Of a stretch of DNA of 64,000 nucleotides, positions 26,701 to 39,500 are shown in pieces (the first letter of the stretch is position 1; the number at the start of each line of letters is the position of its first letter). The translations under genes were made by a program, and so were the position numbers. Under the pieces are notes generated by a model, which saw only the letters and a list, made by a program, of their open reading frames with translations, did no database searches and was not told where the DNA came from. This DNA comes from Apus apus (lineage: Eukaryota > Chordata > Aves > Apodiformes > Apodidae): positions 7,913,001-7,977,000 of the forward strand of contig NC_067296.1 in the NCBI RefSeq assembly GCF_020740795.1, in the 5' to 3' direction.

Positions 26701-29700
26701 GTGGAGAATAAATGAATACTTAATGTCCTTACTAGAAATATCCAGGTAGTATCTTCAGATGCCTAAGAAAATGGATGACTAACCTAATTATAAGAAATAA
26801 TTATAGGAAATCCTGATAAAATTAGACTGATTTAGTAACAGGATCTCACTCATCTTTAGTGTGCAGATCCACAAAATGTCTGACTGCACAAGGCACAAAA
26901 TAATGACAGTAAGCAGACTATCTGAAAGACATATTTGAAACCTTTTGCTCTGTATCTGTGCAGTACCTAGCATAAATGTCTAGTCCACAGCCAGGTACTG
27001 ATTCCTAAAAAAATTTAGTAGCCAGTGTACGTAGAAAAGACAAGCTATAAAAGAGCAAAGTATCATTACTAAATTACAAAGCACTGCACTTCAGTTTTCA
27101 TTTCACAGGCACATTGTGAAAATGCAAAGACCTATTTTAAAGAAGCTTCATGCAGTACTATTCCACTGTATGGGTAACAGCCACTATGCAAAGCATGAAC
27201 AGAAGCTAAGACAAGTTTCCTAGCTAGGGCACACATGTCAATAAAAAGGCCTGAGTGAAGAAACTTCAGATCTTCACCTAAAAATCTGAAGAGAGGGAAT
27301 GTTTTGTGAAAAAGCAAGGAGTATTTGCAAGGTAAGCAGAGGAACAATGGTTAAAGAGACTTCACAGAACTTAATACCACGTACCAAGTGTGAACATGGT
27401 ACCTTGCTTCAGAGAGCTGAAGCACTGACTTTGGCCCTTAACAGTCTATGAGAGTCCCAGGAAGGAAGATTTCAATCTCAAGTGCAGTTCTGAATGTGTG
27501 CATCTTAGAACCTCAAAATGAGGGCACAAAATTACTACAAAGGCTTCCAAAGTTTGACAAGTCTACAGGAGCCAGCAGCTCAGTTCACTAAGTAGAATCA
27601 CAACCTGAAGTGGGAATGGGCCAGGACATAATCTAGTTTTAGGTTCACAGCTATAATAAAAAAGGGACCTCAATTCACTTGCTTCTCAGCAAAAGGTTCT
27701 CTCTCTCTACTCAATTTTCTAGCCTTGCTAGCCATACTTGGTAAAAGAAAATACTTGTAGGAGAAAAAATGGTTTAGCATCTTTACATGCTCTCAGTAAA
27801 CAGAAGGGAGAAACCCATTCACAGAGAAAAATTCTGCTTAGTTTTAGGAACTTAACAGTGCATATATCCTAAGACACAGGGAATCAAGATTTCTAATTGG
27901 TATGGCATGACAGAAAAGCAGAAAGGAAAAAAGGTCTAGCCTAGAAATTAACCACTGCATAGTCACAGAGAAGTTTCAAAAAACTCCAAATTCTTCCACA
28001 TATCACCTTTTTTTTTTTTTTTTAACAGATTTTAGCATTTCAATAGACTTGCAGTGACTTTCATCTCCAGATCACATTTTCATCAACTTGCTACCCTTAC
28101 TAGTGTTTCAAATGCTGGATAAAAACAATTACAGGCACTATTCTAGAAAGATCCAGAACATGAAGTCTCATGCACCCTCCTGTCATGTTATTCTAAGTGA
28201 TTTTTAAACCACTTTCAGCATGTAATAAAAATAAACTATCCTCACTATACCAGCTTCAAGAACTTCAGTTAACATGGTCATGCAGTTCAGCCCTTTTACA
28301 CATCAGTTACCAAGGGACTGGAACCACCTAGAAAACTGAGTTGAAAGATGAGTTTAAAAAAAAAATTACCATGCAATTATTTTGAAGATTAATTAATGTA
28401 AAATACAATATTGCATGCCTGGTTTAGAGTTCTATATTGCTAGAGTTAACGTTTTCTTATGCTGCATATTTTTCACCGTGCAAACAGTCCTCCCTTATGA
28501 AGGATGTACTGATCTCATACACAATACACTATATTCACACCTTGAGAACTATCACCTTACAGGAGGGTACACAGCCAGGAGAGAAAGGAAAAGGAACACA
28601 AGAGGGAAAAATGGAAAAAACAACCCCTATGTCATTCAAATTATCAGAGGTGATAAAAACAAGAAAGCTTCCACCTGTTTTCAGACCCCAGTAGCTGTTT
28701 CTACTTTAGTATAACTAAAATCTTAAATCTCCAGTGGGTCCTTTGTATTTTGGACCTCACCAGAAGAGCTGCCTTTGAGACCATCAGGTAACAGATGTTA
28801 AGACTGTTTCAGCTCTGTCAACTTTATCTAGAACAATGAAATAAAGGATTTTCTAGTGTACAGATTCAACCTCACAAGGTAACAATGCTGTTCTGATTCT
28901 GGGGAAGAGGCATCGGTTTCAGAAGAAGACAGCCTTTTTCTCTCAACTGAAATCTCCAGCAAATATTCCAGATGTTATATTAATTTCCAGACACCATTAT
29001 TCAATATGCTTACTATGCTTCTTTCGTGTCTGAGCAGTTTTACAGTTTTAGCAAGCAGCAGGTAATACTGCTGTGTCACAGTCTTGTTAGTAATGGTGGG
29101 GTTCACCCAGAAACAGTTTAAGACTTAAAGAAATAATCTGAAGGAAAAATCTTGCTGTGTAAAGGCATCAAGACAGCAATAACGTAGGTCTTCTAGAAAA
29201 CCTACTCTAGGTTTTCCTCTCCTTTATGCTTTACTGAAAATGACACAATTTCCTTACTACCACACTGCTTCGTACCATCAGGAAAGCCTTCCATGACCTG
29301 CAAGCACAGAGTTGTAGGCAACTCTGAACATTTCATTGAGGAAGAAGGCTTCACTCAGTAAGGTTTGTCAAGAGCATCACTGTGAAATGGCAAGTAAAAT
29401 ACACTGATAAAATCCCAAAAGCTATAAACAAAAAAACCCACCCCACTAGTGCATTTCATTCTTCTTCAAGCATCTCAAACCTGTATGAGCAGGCCAGGCT
29501 CCTTAATGCTCTTTGCAGTGGTCACTGATTCTTCTGAAGTACCTGTCCACTGGCAGAACCAAGACAGTGGAATACAGGAATTTTTTTAATTTACTTTTTT
29601 TTTTTTTCATTTTACATACAAGAAAAGTATGATGGCAGCATTGCTAATCATACTGGAGGACTAACTGGAAAGTCAACTTTCTGGCTATTCCATTAATTTC

Positions 29701-31154
29701 CTTTGGAAATTGTATGAACAGAGTTCTAAGTGTATCTAAGTTCACAGAGCTGAAAACAGTGAGAAGAAGCAGTCAAACAAGAAAAGAAAATCTAAAAAAT
29801 TAAATTTTCCTACTAACTATCAAGTGAAAATTAGGAACGAAGAAGAGAGAAAAGTGTCACAGAAATAAAAACGAAGCTCACAGGAACATTTTTTAAAAAA
29901 TGCCTTTAGCAATTTTCTTGACATACAATTTATCAGCTGATGATTCCCAGGCCTACAATTAAAACCTCACAGAAACAGAGGTGGAAAAATGGCAACTCAA
30001 CTGAAGAGCATTTTCCCCTCACAACATAATACATAAAGTTGCTCATAATAAGCAATGTTTACCACTCATCCTACCCCCTAAACACTGTAAATTTGTTTGG
30101 GTTTTTTCCTCAATTGAAAGGATCTGCATTAAAAAGAAAAGCTTTATGCACATTCACTCTGGTGACCATTTGGGGTGTTTTTTGTGTAATAAAATTATTC
30201 AGCCACATTCAGTACAGAGCCACACAAGAGTTAGTAGTCTTATAAATACACAGCTCTTCCTTCTGTTATTGTGGCTACATCCTTCCAGGCTGCTTCATCA
30301 TAACTGATCAAAACAGCGGGTGCCAAACACTTTTATGGAATGAAAAAAGGAGTGAAAGACTTCCAAAGGACTAGACTCTCATCCAGGATAAATCCATTGC
30401 CAGTTCACAGGCTTACAACTAACTTCTAGGGCTACTGCAAAGAAAATCAAAACAATTTTATAACTCCAGAGGGAAAAATCCTATATAAAGTTTAATAAAA
30501 AATACAAGTTTAGAAGGGCTTTTCCTACTGTCATGTAAATACCTACTGTTTGTCAGTTTGTCAGATTTGATGTCAAGATGTTGGCTCAATTTATCAAATC
30601 AAATGTGATGCCAACGGATCTGACGCCAACACCTAGATCTAATGACACGGAGATGTGCATCTCTTGAACTGACTGCTTCTTAAAAGCATTCTGTGAAATT
30701 TACATTTCCATTCAACTTTTGTTAAATATTTTACCTTGGAATAAAACTGAGGGTGCAATTACAACTTTCTCTTGGGCACATTATTAAAAATAAAACAATA
30801 AAACATTGGTTTTACCTTCCTCTTTTGAGCATGTTTGTTTGACCATTCTCTTCCTAATGTTCTCATTTACTTACATTATGAAGACTGAGAAAACCTGAAT
30901 GTTTTCATGATCTGAAACACCATGTTATCAGCTCAGCTGCTGAAGACAGTATTAGGTGTGCTCATGTGGGCAAAACAGTTTCATAATCAAGGTGTAAACC
31001 CAGCCTTTTTTATCCCATTGTGATTTTGGAGTTTGCCTACATCTATACTCCCATCAACATTATTAAAATATTTATCTCTAAGAACTATAGTACAGTAAAG
31101 CCGAGTTCCTATAAAGTTTAAACTCAAAGACAGATATTTTCCATTATTCTGCAT

Positions 31155-31619
31155 GATTATAAAATGGAACTGTTCTTGCTCTGTTTTCCCCTCTCCCCCT
31201 CATCATCCCTCTGCTGCTTCAAAAGGTCCATCCTTTCGTCGCTTTCCCCCTCATCCTTTCTTTGCTGCTCCTTGGCCTTCTTGGTCCTTACCTCGCTCAT
31301 TCTCCCTCTTCTCATCTTCCCTGTGCCAATTCATAGCGTCCACATTCTTTCGCCGTTCTCTCTCATCCTGTCTCCACCGCTTCTTGATATCTTTGTCCTT
31401 AACTTGCTCATTTTCTCTCCTCTTCTCATCATCCCTGTGCCATTTTATTGTCTCTGCATTTTTCTGCGGCTCCACGCTTCTTTTGAGATAGTCTTGTCGC
31501 CTCCTCCTCTTTTTTAACATATCCCTTTCCCTGGCACGAGCCTGCTTTTCTTTCTGGGAAAGAAAAGCTTTACGGGGCATCATGAGCTGCTGCTGTACCT
31601 GTAATAATATCGTATCCAT
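31155..31619 (-). pseudogene. Unknown charged-repeat reading frame, possibly an exon fossil
   Basis: The minus strand is open for 122 codons from an ATG at 31619 to a stop at 31251. The product is highly basic and acidic. It contains two diverged copies of a unit of about 37 residues, aligned as KNAETIKWHRDDEKRRENEQ and KNVDAMNWHREDEKRENERG, and a basic start (RARERDMLKKRRRRQDYLKR). Beyond the stop, a one-base frame change continues the same style (DEGESDERMDLLKQQRDDEG) to a TAA near 31158, as expected from a frameshift in old coding DNA. On the minus strand the frame contains a plausible acceptor (TATTATTACAG) near its start and a donor (GAGCGAG then GTAAGGAC) near 31290. I do not recognise the family. 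It could be a decayed transposon ORF, an unannotated exon in the ADNP intron, or chance openness of purine-rich sequence. No function is assigned. Confidence 0.35.
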
Positions 31620-33554
31620 GGAATAACATACTATACATGCACTCAGGCACCAACAACTCTCATTTGGGGCTGAATACTTCAGAGTCTAAGCCCAGATAAT
31701 TTACTGCTTCTTCTCTCTCCTCAGTAACACTCTGCTTGCTCCGGATCAGATAACGAGAGGCAAGTTGCTGTGTTCAGCTCCAGGCACAACACCTAACTGG
31801 TACCTCTGCAGCTGGTGCATATCCAGCATTGAAAAGTCAACCTCCTAAAATCCCAGGCCTAAGCAGGGTGTGATTTATTTCCCCTCCTCCTTAAGACTCC
31901 TCCCACAGAGTTTTTAGAAGCCACTTGGCATTGGTGCATCCAATTGAAGGAACAGGCTGAAAGGAGAGCTGTGAAGGGAACTTGTGAATGTTCAAACCTG
32001 AGTTTCTTCTCTTACTGGAGATCTACATTTAATGAAACTCAAAGGTGCTTAATCTTATTTATTCAGACCTCCATCTCTACCAAATTTGGTTGAAAATGGT
32101 GAACTCGGCTGGGAGGAGGGAGGGGAGATTAGGAGACAAGCCACAATCTGAAAAATTGTATAAGCTTTGTTTCCTCAGGAAACCTGGCCAAAACATTTAA
32201 CTGCAGTTAATGAAATAAGTCCTGACTCATCGACTCGAACTTCCTCCAAGTATGTTATGTCTTGCTATTCTCAAGAACAAGGGAAAAAAGAATGTGACTA
32301 TTTACTTGGAGCTTCTGCCCGACAAGTGGGGCTTTTTGGTTTGTTGTTGTTTTTTGTTTGTTTTCTTAAAAGTGTCAATTAAGACTACCTTTTAACAAAT
32401 TGTTTTGGCAATTTCTCTGTATTTATGCAACACATTCACATCTTCAAATTTACTGGTGTTAATATCTGCAATTTTGAAATAATGGAAAACAAAACAGACC
32501 ACAGAAAGAATTTATACTATTGCTAATATCCTTTAAATAGTCTTCTGTACACATTGAGCAACGTTTCATAAATATCAAACTGCAATTGTGGCCCAGGTTT
32601 GTTTTTCAATTTTTGTTTAGAAGAGAGTTTTGCAGAGGTCTAATCAAAATGAAAACTGCAGAAAGGACAAAATTACTAGATTAGAATACGTAAGCAAAGC
32701 CTAAAACAAAATGAAACAAATGTACTTTTAAAATTTAGCTACCTTATGGAAAGCACTTGTTCCCAGCATGCAATACTCCATCTTTTTCCTACAGAAAAAG
32801 CAATGTTTCAAACCCTTATTCTAAAAGCTGTTCCTTTTCCCTACATAATATACCCTCCCACACACCCACTACTCTAGTCTGTTGCCTTTGTTAAGTATGT
32901 ATCATGATTCCATGGTTTTAATTTCAATAATTCAAATCCAAATTCCTTAATATTCATAATAATGCTAAAAGGGAAAGGCTGCACCAAAAAATATATAAAA
33001 ATGCATGCAGTTTGATAACAAGTTAGTGCATAAAATTCAGATTATGCTAAAAAATATTTCATTAAACAGTGTAGGATAGCTCTTTACTAGACAGCCTGCT
33101 TTTAGGTATTAAATATTTCTCAGTAACAGTTATCATTAAAATCAGAAAGCAATGAGAATCCAGGATCAACATTATTAGTGTGACCCAGACACTGCACATC
33201 TTTAAAACAGTTTTGATTTCTCTATTGGCTGTGTGCCAGTACTACATTACTGTTGTTTACTAGAGGAAACTTAACATAACTTTTAAAATGTACATTATAA
33301 CTTTATCAGTAACCTGATTTCATTCCAATAACAATATCATGTTAAAAGTAAGTAATATTTCATGCAAATTATTCTACCACCACCACTCCCCTCCACCCAA
33401 GGCAAGTACTGACACTGAAAATCTGTCATTTAAAAAAAACTTTTGGAACTAATTGTAATATTTTCTTTCATTTGTTTGTTGTTTTTTGTTTGTTTGTGGT
33501 TTTTTTCCTTTGTTGTTGTTGTGGTTGTTGGTCATTCCCCCCCTTTATTTTTTC

Positions 33555-33572
33555 ATTGTTGTTAACAACAAT
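33555..33572. repeat. Perfect 18-bp palindrome
   Basis: ATTGTTGTTAACAACAAT is identical to its own reverse complement. It lies at the edge of a T/G-rich patch and has no known role here. Confidence 0.8.
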
Positions 33573-36500
33573 ATTCCTCCCTCCCCTTTGGACATATCCC
33601 AGCCCACTCTGACAGACCAATTTATAGACAAATGATAGAAAATACCTTAATAAAAAGCATTTTAGTTGAATTAAACATTTGAATTGAGATTCAAATAAGA
33701 AACATCAGATTTCAAGGAATAACTTAAAGGGACATCAAGCTTAAATTAGATATCTTTGAACTTTGATATCACAAGTCACAGGTTTTTCCCATTTGTTTCA
33801 GCATGAGAAAATACTTCAGGTAGTCTGGTCATTTCTCTTATAGCAAAAATCATCTTTCACTTTTGCCTCTGTTGGTGTCAATAAACCAAAAGAGGGGGAA
33901 AATATTTAAACCAGGAAACTCATTAATATGCAGAGCAGCTGCCAGACTGATTGAGCTTAAAGCTGCTCCACATCCCCAATTTTTCTAGAGTTCAAGTTGG
34001 TGTTCCTTTAAGTTCAAAGCCTCCAAACATCAGAAGTAAACAGTCAGAACTATCCTTTTAACAATTTTTTGCCCATCCTTCACTAAATGAAAATCTTAAC
34101 TCTTCCCAATCTATTCAGTATATATTATGAGGCATTTACCTCCAAAATTAATGGTGCTTGGGCGTCTCAGACTCATTGGACAAGTTTCATGCAAAAGCCT
34201 CCAAAAATAATTCTCCTTCCAGAACGCCCACCTCAGCGATTATATTACACCTACTGTGTGAGGCCAAAGCCCGGACATAGAAGAAGGATCATATCCTGCT
34301 GTACAAAACAAAGTGTTAAAAACAAGAGATAAGAAATGTAATCAGGGCAATCTTACATTTATAACGTAAGTTTCATTGCAAAGGACTCCAAAGCTAATGA
34401 TAAATCACAGTTACGGTACCTTTACCGACACGGAGCTACTGCTGAGTGCTCTCCAGCAAGGTAACAGTGATGCTGGAAGTTCTAGCAGGTTTGTGGCTCA
34501 AACACCAGATTCCACTGGGTGATGCTACCTGAGGAATATTTTGGTGCTCAGATTTCAATTAAGTTACTCAATTCAGAAATCCAGCAGGGTGCAGAGATAA
34601 ATGTTCCTATTCACACTCTATAACCTTTTGACTGAAGTGCTCAGGACCTCAGTCTACAGCTCATCTGAGCTATCAGTACTGACAGAGTAGCTGCACCCTG
34701 AAAATACCAACAGCATCTCTTTGTACAGGTAATTTTTCCTAGAAGGTTCTGAACACACACAGTCTCACCTTAGATCAAGCAGGTGACATGGCTGTCAGCC
34801 ACAACCATAGGGACATACACTCCTTTGGGAAGTATTCAGATTAAAATTTTCAGTTACAATCCTGCTAGTAGGATGTAAAGTAAACCTTTTTTTCTCATGG
34901 CTTCTAAATGATTATGCTTTTGTAGAAGGACTGATACCTCTTCAACTCACATCACCCATGGACTGAAACTCAGTCTTGAACAGATTGGAAACACAAGACA
35001 TAACATTAGTGTCATGAAGTCTGGAACAACCAAATCAAAAGTTTATAAAAAAAAAATTTCTTGAGTCACTTATAATTATTTTTCCAAATAATAAGGGTTT
35101 TTACTGCTTAAAATGGTTAGATTTTAATCGCTGTTGATAATTCAGACAGAACATCCACAGCTTAAACTATACATTGTTCTTCTTCAAGTATAGTTTCAAC
35201 AGAAGATGCTAAAATGTTCTATTAAATGTAAAAAGACAAAATTATTAAAATACTTGACACTGAGGCAAAACTGAATATTGTATATGCTTTAACAAGACCA
35301 CCAACCACATCTTCAAATAAATAGGTAGGGATGCTGGGTTATTTTGTTTCATACTGGATTATTTTCTAACTAGAAAGTAGAATTTGTGCCCCTGTATCTC
35401 TATCAAGTCCAAATTGCCTCTCTCCCACTGAATCCTCATTGCAGAAAGCACACTTCTGGATAAGGACCCATCAGCCTTGAGAGCAGATCAGTGATAATTA
35501 GTGTATCAGTCTGCAGATACAAATACTGAGCATGGGGAAGTACTTCATCCCATACTGGGCCTCCCTAAGACCAAGTATCATTTCCCTGCATTGTGTTGCT
35601 GACAAGAATCACCAAGCATCTGGCATTTTTCTGACTTCATACAATCCAAAATTATTTTTTATTAGCCCTTGTTTTGCTAGCATTTTAAGTTGAAGGAGTT
35701 ATTGTTTTACATATACAGTGCAACCTAGTAGCAGATATTAGTGATAGCAACTGTAAGGTGTGGTGGAAATGAAACAATTAGTTTCTTGATACTTTGTTTT
35801 TTATCTCCCCATCCCAACTGCATTTAAAATAAGGCCTACTTTTAAAGAATTGCCCAGATAACTGCATTTAATGACATGCTCTGAAAAGCCAGCCATGGAA
35901 CAGGTTTGCAGAGAATCCTGTTAGTGTGATACTGAGTGAAATCTCTTAAAATAAAATAAAAATATGCAATAAAATTAACCTGCGGTTCCCACAGCAATAG
36001 AAAAGCAGCCTCCTCACATATGCAGGTTAAATGATGCTCTGCATGATGGTGCAGAATATTCTATATTCACATGAGGACAATGATAACCTCTCCTTGCAGC
36101 ATGGTGAAGGCTAGAAGTCTGGGACCTGACAATTCCAGGACAGCAAAGCAAGGAAGAGTGATAGTCAGGAAGCAGAAAGGTATCTGAGGGAAGAGCGAAC
36201 AAATCAAAAATGCCAGGAGCTGAACCAGCAGGGAGGCAGAGAAGTTTGAAGAACTAAAAACTACTAAAAAATTCCTTGTAAAGGTAAGAGTTGCAATTCA
36301 GTATCTCCCCTCCCTGCACTGGCTGAATAAAGACTCTACTCCCAACATGTCTATCACTGGCTTACATGAAGCATTTTCACTTTCTTTCATTGCACTCTTT
36401 GCTTTCCTCCTTATTTAAGCACCACTGGCCTAGTTTTCAGAGGGCTGTGCACCCACATCTCCTGTGAAGGTAATGAGATTTGCAGTTTAACAGCACATCT

Positions 36501-39500
36501 GAAATGCCAGACAACTAAGGGCTCATTTTTCAAGCCCTCTCTAATCCGAGGAAGGAGGCTGTTTTGTAACAGCATGCGCTCTATTCTCATGGCAACATTT
36601 TAAACACAGAGAGCCCCTCCTCAGCCTTACCAGCTCCACCATCTGCAACACCAAGCTCCTGCCCATGTAACATGATGGTGTTCAGCTAACTTCTAAACTA
36701 ACACCTCTCAACTCCAACTAGACAATTCTGTGTGCACATCTCTCATGCTAGACCCAACACTTAAATTCAGCCTTAAGCCAGGACTTCAGCAAGCACAAGC
36801 CCCCAAGCTCTTCAACTTGTATCTATATCCAAAACAGAACTAAGTACATTATAAAGGTATAGAGTGAACAGAAAACCCAGCTCAAACCCTCTGGAAAAAT
36901 GTGGCATGGAACTAAAGTAAATCAACAAATGTATTTTGCTATCCAAAGTACTGTAAAACTTCTGCAGCACTGTGCACACGAAACCAGCCCAACTCCCCCC
37001 TCACAGCCAAATAGTCTATTTCTGGTATGTCCCTTTGTAAAAAAAAAAAATTTTAAAATCACTTCAGAGATTAAATCAGCTACCTCAAAAAAACAAGCTG
37101 TGTGTCAAACAAAAAGGACCATTTCACACCACTTCCCTAGACAACCTATTTAAATATTCCTTCAGGAGAGAAGTCCATCTAAAATGCAGTAAAAAAAACC
37201 CAACAAACCCCACTTAAAATCCTCTGGAGAAGAGCATTAGGCTGAAAACCTTAACTGTTTCACTGGTTGTATGCAATTTTCAGCAAGGGCTTATGAAACT
37301 ATTTTCTTTATTTTTTTTTTTGAGCTTACTGTCTGGCTTCAGCTTAGTGACTCTTACAGTTGAGAACTCCAACTTCTTGTCAGTGGAAGAACTTCTATAG
37401 AAGACAGAGCAGTTAAAGGAATCAGTAAGGCTGATACGTCTTAACTCTCCATTGATTTTTTTTTTTTTATTTAAAGGTTACAAAAATATATTCTGCCATC
37501 CAGCAGACAGGGATCTTCTAAGTCTTTCACACACTTCTCATTCTTGCTGATTTCTGGAATTTTCCACTGCTGCCAGAAGCTCCATCTGGTGGGTGTGTAC
37601 ACTAACTGCAAAACTGAAAGGGAATTAACTATTTCCTCAACAACTTTTGTTTAGTAGTAAAAGTTCTGTACACTGTTTAATTTCTATGCCCCAATATAAA
37701 GTACAAAACGGCCCAATTTCCATTGCTCTGGGAACCATGACTCTTTATTTATATTCTTGATGAACAGTCTGCTGATTTACACTGCTGGGAATTTCTGCTG
37801 GGTTTTCTTATTTTGATGACAGACTGAAGCATGCTCTCAGCTACATCTGAACGTTTTCTAAAGAAGGATCTTTTGAACACACATGATAAAAACAACAGCG
37901 ATTCTGCCAATCTCCACTGCATTTTGCAAAGTAGTTTTAAATTGCATCCATTCTCTAGGGCACTCTATACTTCAGTGCATAGGAAATTTTAAATTAGAGG
38001 CACTAGCAGCTCAAGAAGTAGGCTTACACATCTATTGCCATCTTAAATAATATACTTCGTGACTGTTTCAGATCGCAAAAGATAAACATTTACCTACGTG
38101 CAGGGAAATCAATATGTAATATACATACTCAATATGATAACCTCACTTGTTTAGGTCTATTTCTTAAAGATTTCAGTTTGAAATGTAATAAAGCCTGCAC
38201 ATATTGCTGAAATTTCAAATCGAGACTGGAGAGCACTGAAGCACGAAGGATATAATTTGCTTACACCATAATATCCACACTTCAGTGATCAGGAAAAAAA
38301 GGCTGCATTAATATGCATTACAATTCCAAAATAATCCTCATCTAGATTGTAGCTAAACATGAACAATCCCAGAATAAAAACTATTTTGGAAATATAAGCA
38401 CATTTCATGAATTAGCAGCTACCGTTTAAATGAAATCAAGAATCATCCTGAAATTTTCAATCTGAAGCTCACAAAAACATTTTGATAATTAAACAAAGCA
38501 GCATGGAAGAAAATGTGCCAGAACATAATCCATATACACATAATTTATGACTGGATTACACTGATTGTGAAACTGCAATTGGATTAGACTGCAAGTGAAA
38601 ACCGTGGTCCTGTCCTGTCTTCTGTGTGTCATGTTCTCCTGCCATCACTGCTGTGTGAACTGCCAGAGCAGAGACCTGGTCCAGCTGAACAGGAGAGTTT
38701 TGCAGGCAGAGCAGTTCCTTCTCTCACCTAAACAGAAGTGCTAGGACTGGTACAAGTCAGGTGGCAGAAGTGTGGCTCATTCCACCCCTTCCAGTGGCAG
38801 CACAGACACAGATATATTTAAACCAATAGTGAAACTGTATCCCTTAGTGTGTCCTAACTGGTAAAATGCATGGCTTGCACGCTGGTGTAAGTGGCAGAAC
38901 AAATCAACAAAAGAGAGCACAGAAATACTTTTACAAGCTCCTCCAACCCCTTGCCAATATGTGCTTTCTCAGATAGCAGATATATTAGATATTGACAGGA
39001 TCTCGCCAACTGGCTGGCGTCTGAGTATTGGAAGTGTAAAAATAGTCGGTGAAGGAGGCTGACGCTAATTGTTTTTCCTTTGCCTTACCATCTCACACAC
39101 GCTGCTATGCACATGACACAATTGAGTAAAGTCTGTAAACAAGAGCTTAAAATCAGTCTTACCACTTCACATTTCTTACCTCTTTCCCTTTCTGTCTAAG
39201 CATAGCTCCCAAGTGCTCCAATCCCTGACTACATTCCAGCGTTAATCCACCTCAGCTACTCCTGTCTTCGGTCTGACTCAGGAACCTTCGATATTCAAAA
39301 GGCTTCATAGCAGCAGCAGCAGGAATGGGAAACAAAACAAAAGAAAAGATCATAAACTTAAGTTTTACTTTTTTTGGGGGGAGAAAAGCATTAAGACAAT
39401 TATATTGCCTACTTAGATTTCAAGAGACATTTTACCCCCTTACTGTTGCTGCTATGAACCTGCATCACTAACAACTTATTTGGCTCAGCTGCAGCACAAG

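Noticed and set aside
31153-31517. Two plus-strand open frames rich in Ser/Leu/Phe
   Set aside because: They are the complement of the minus-strand charged-repeat frame and have the typical look of antisense shadows.
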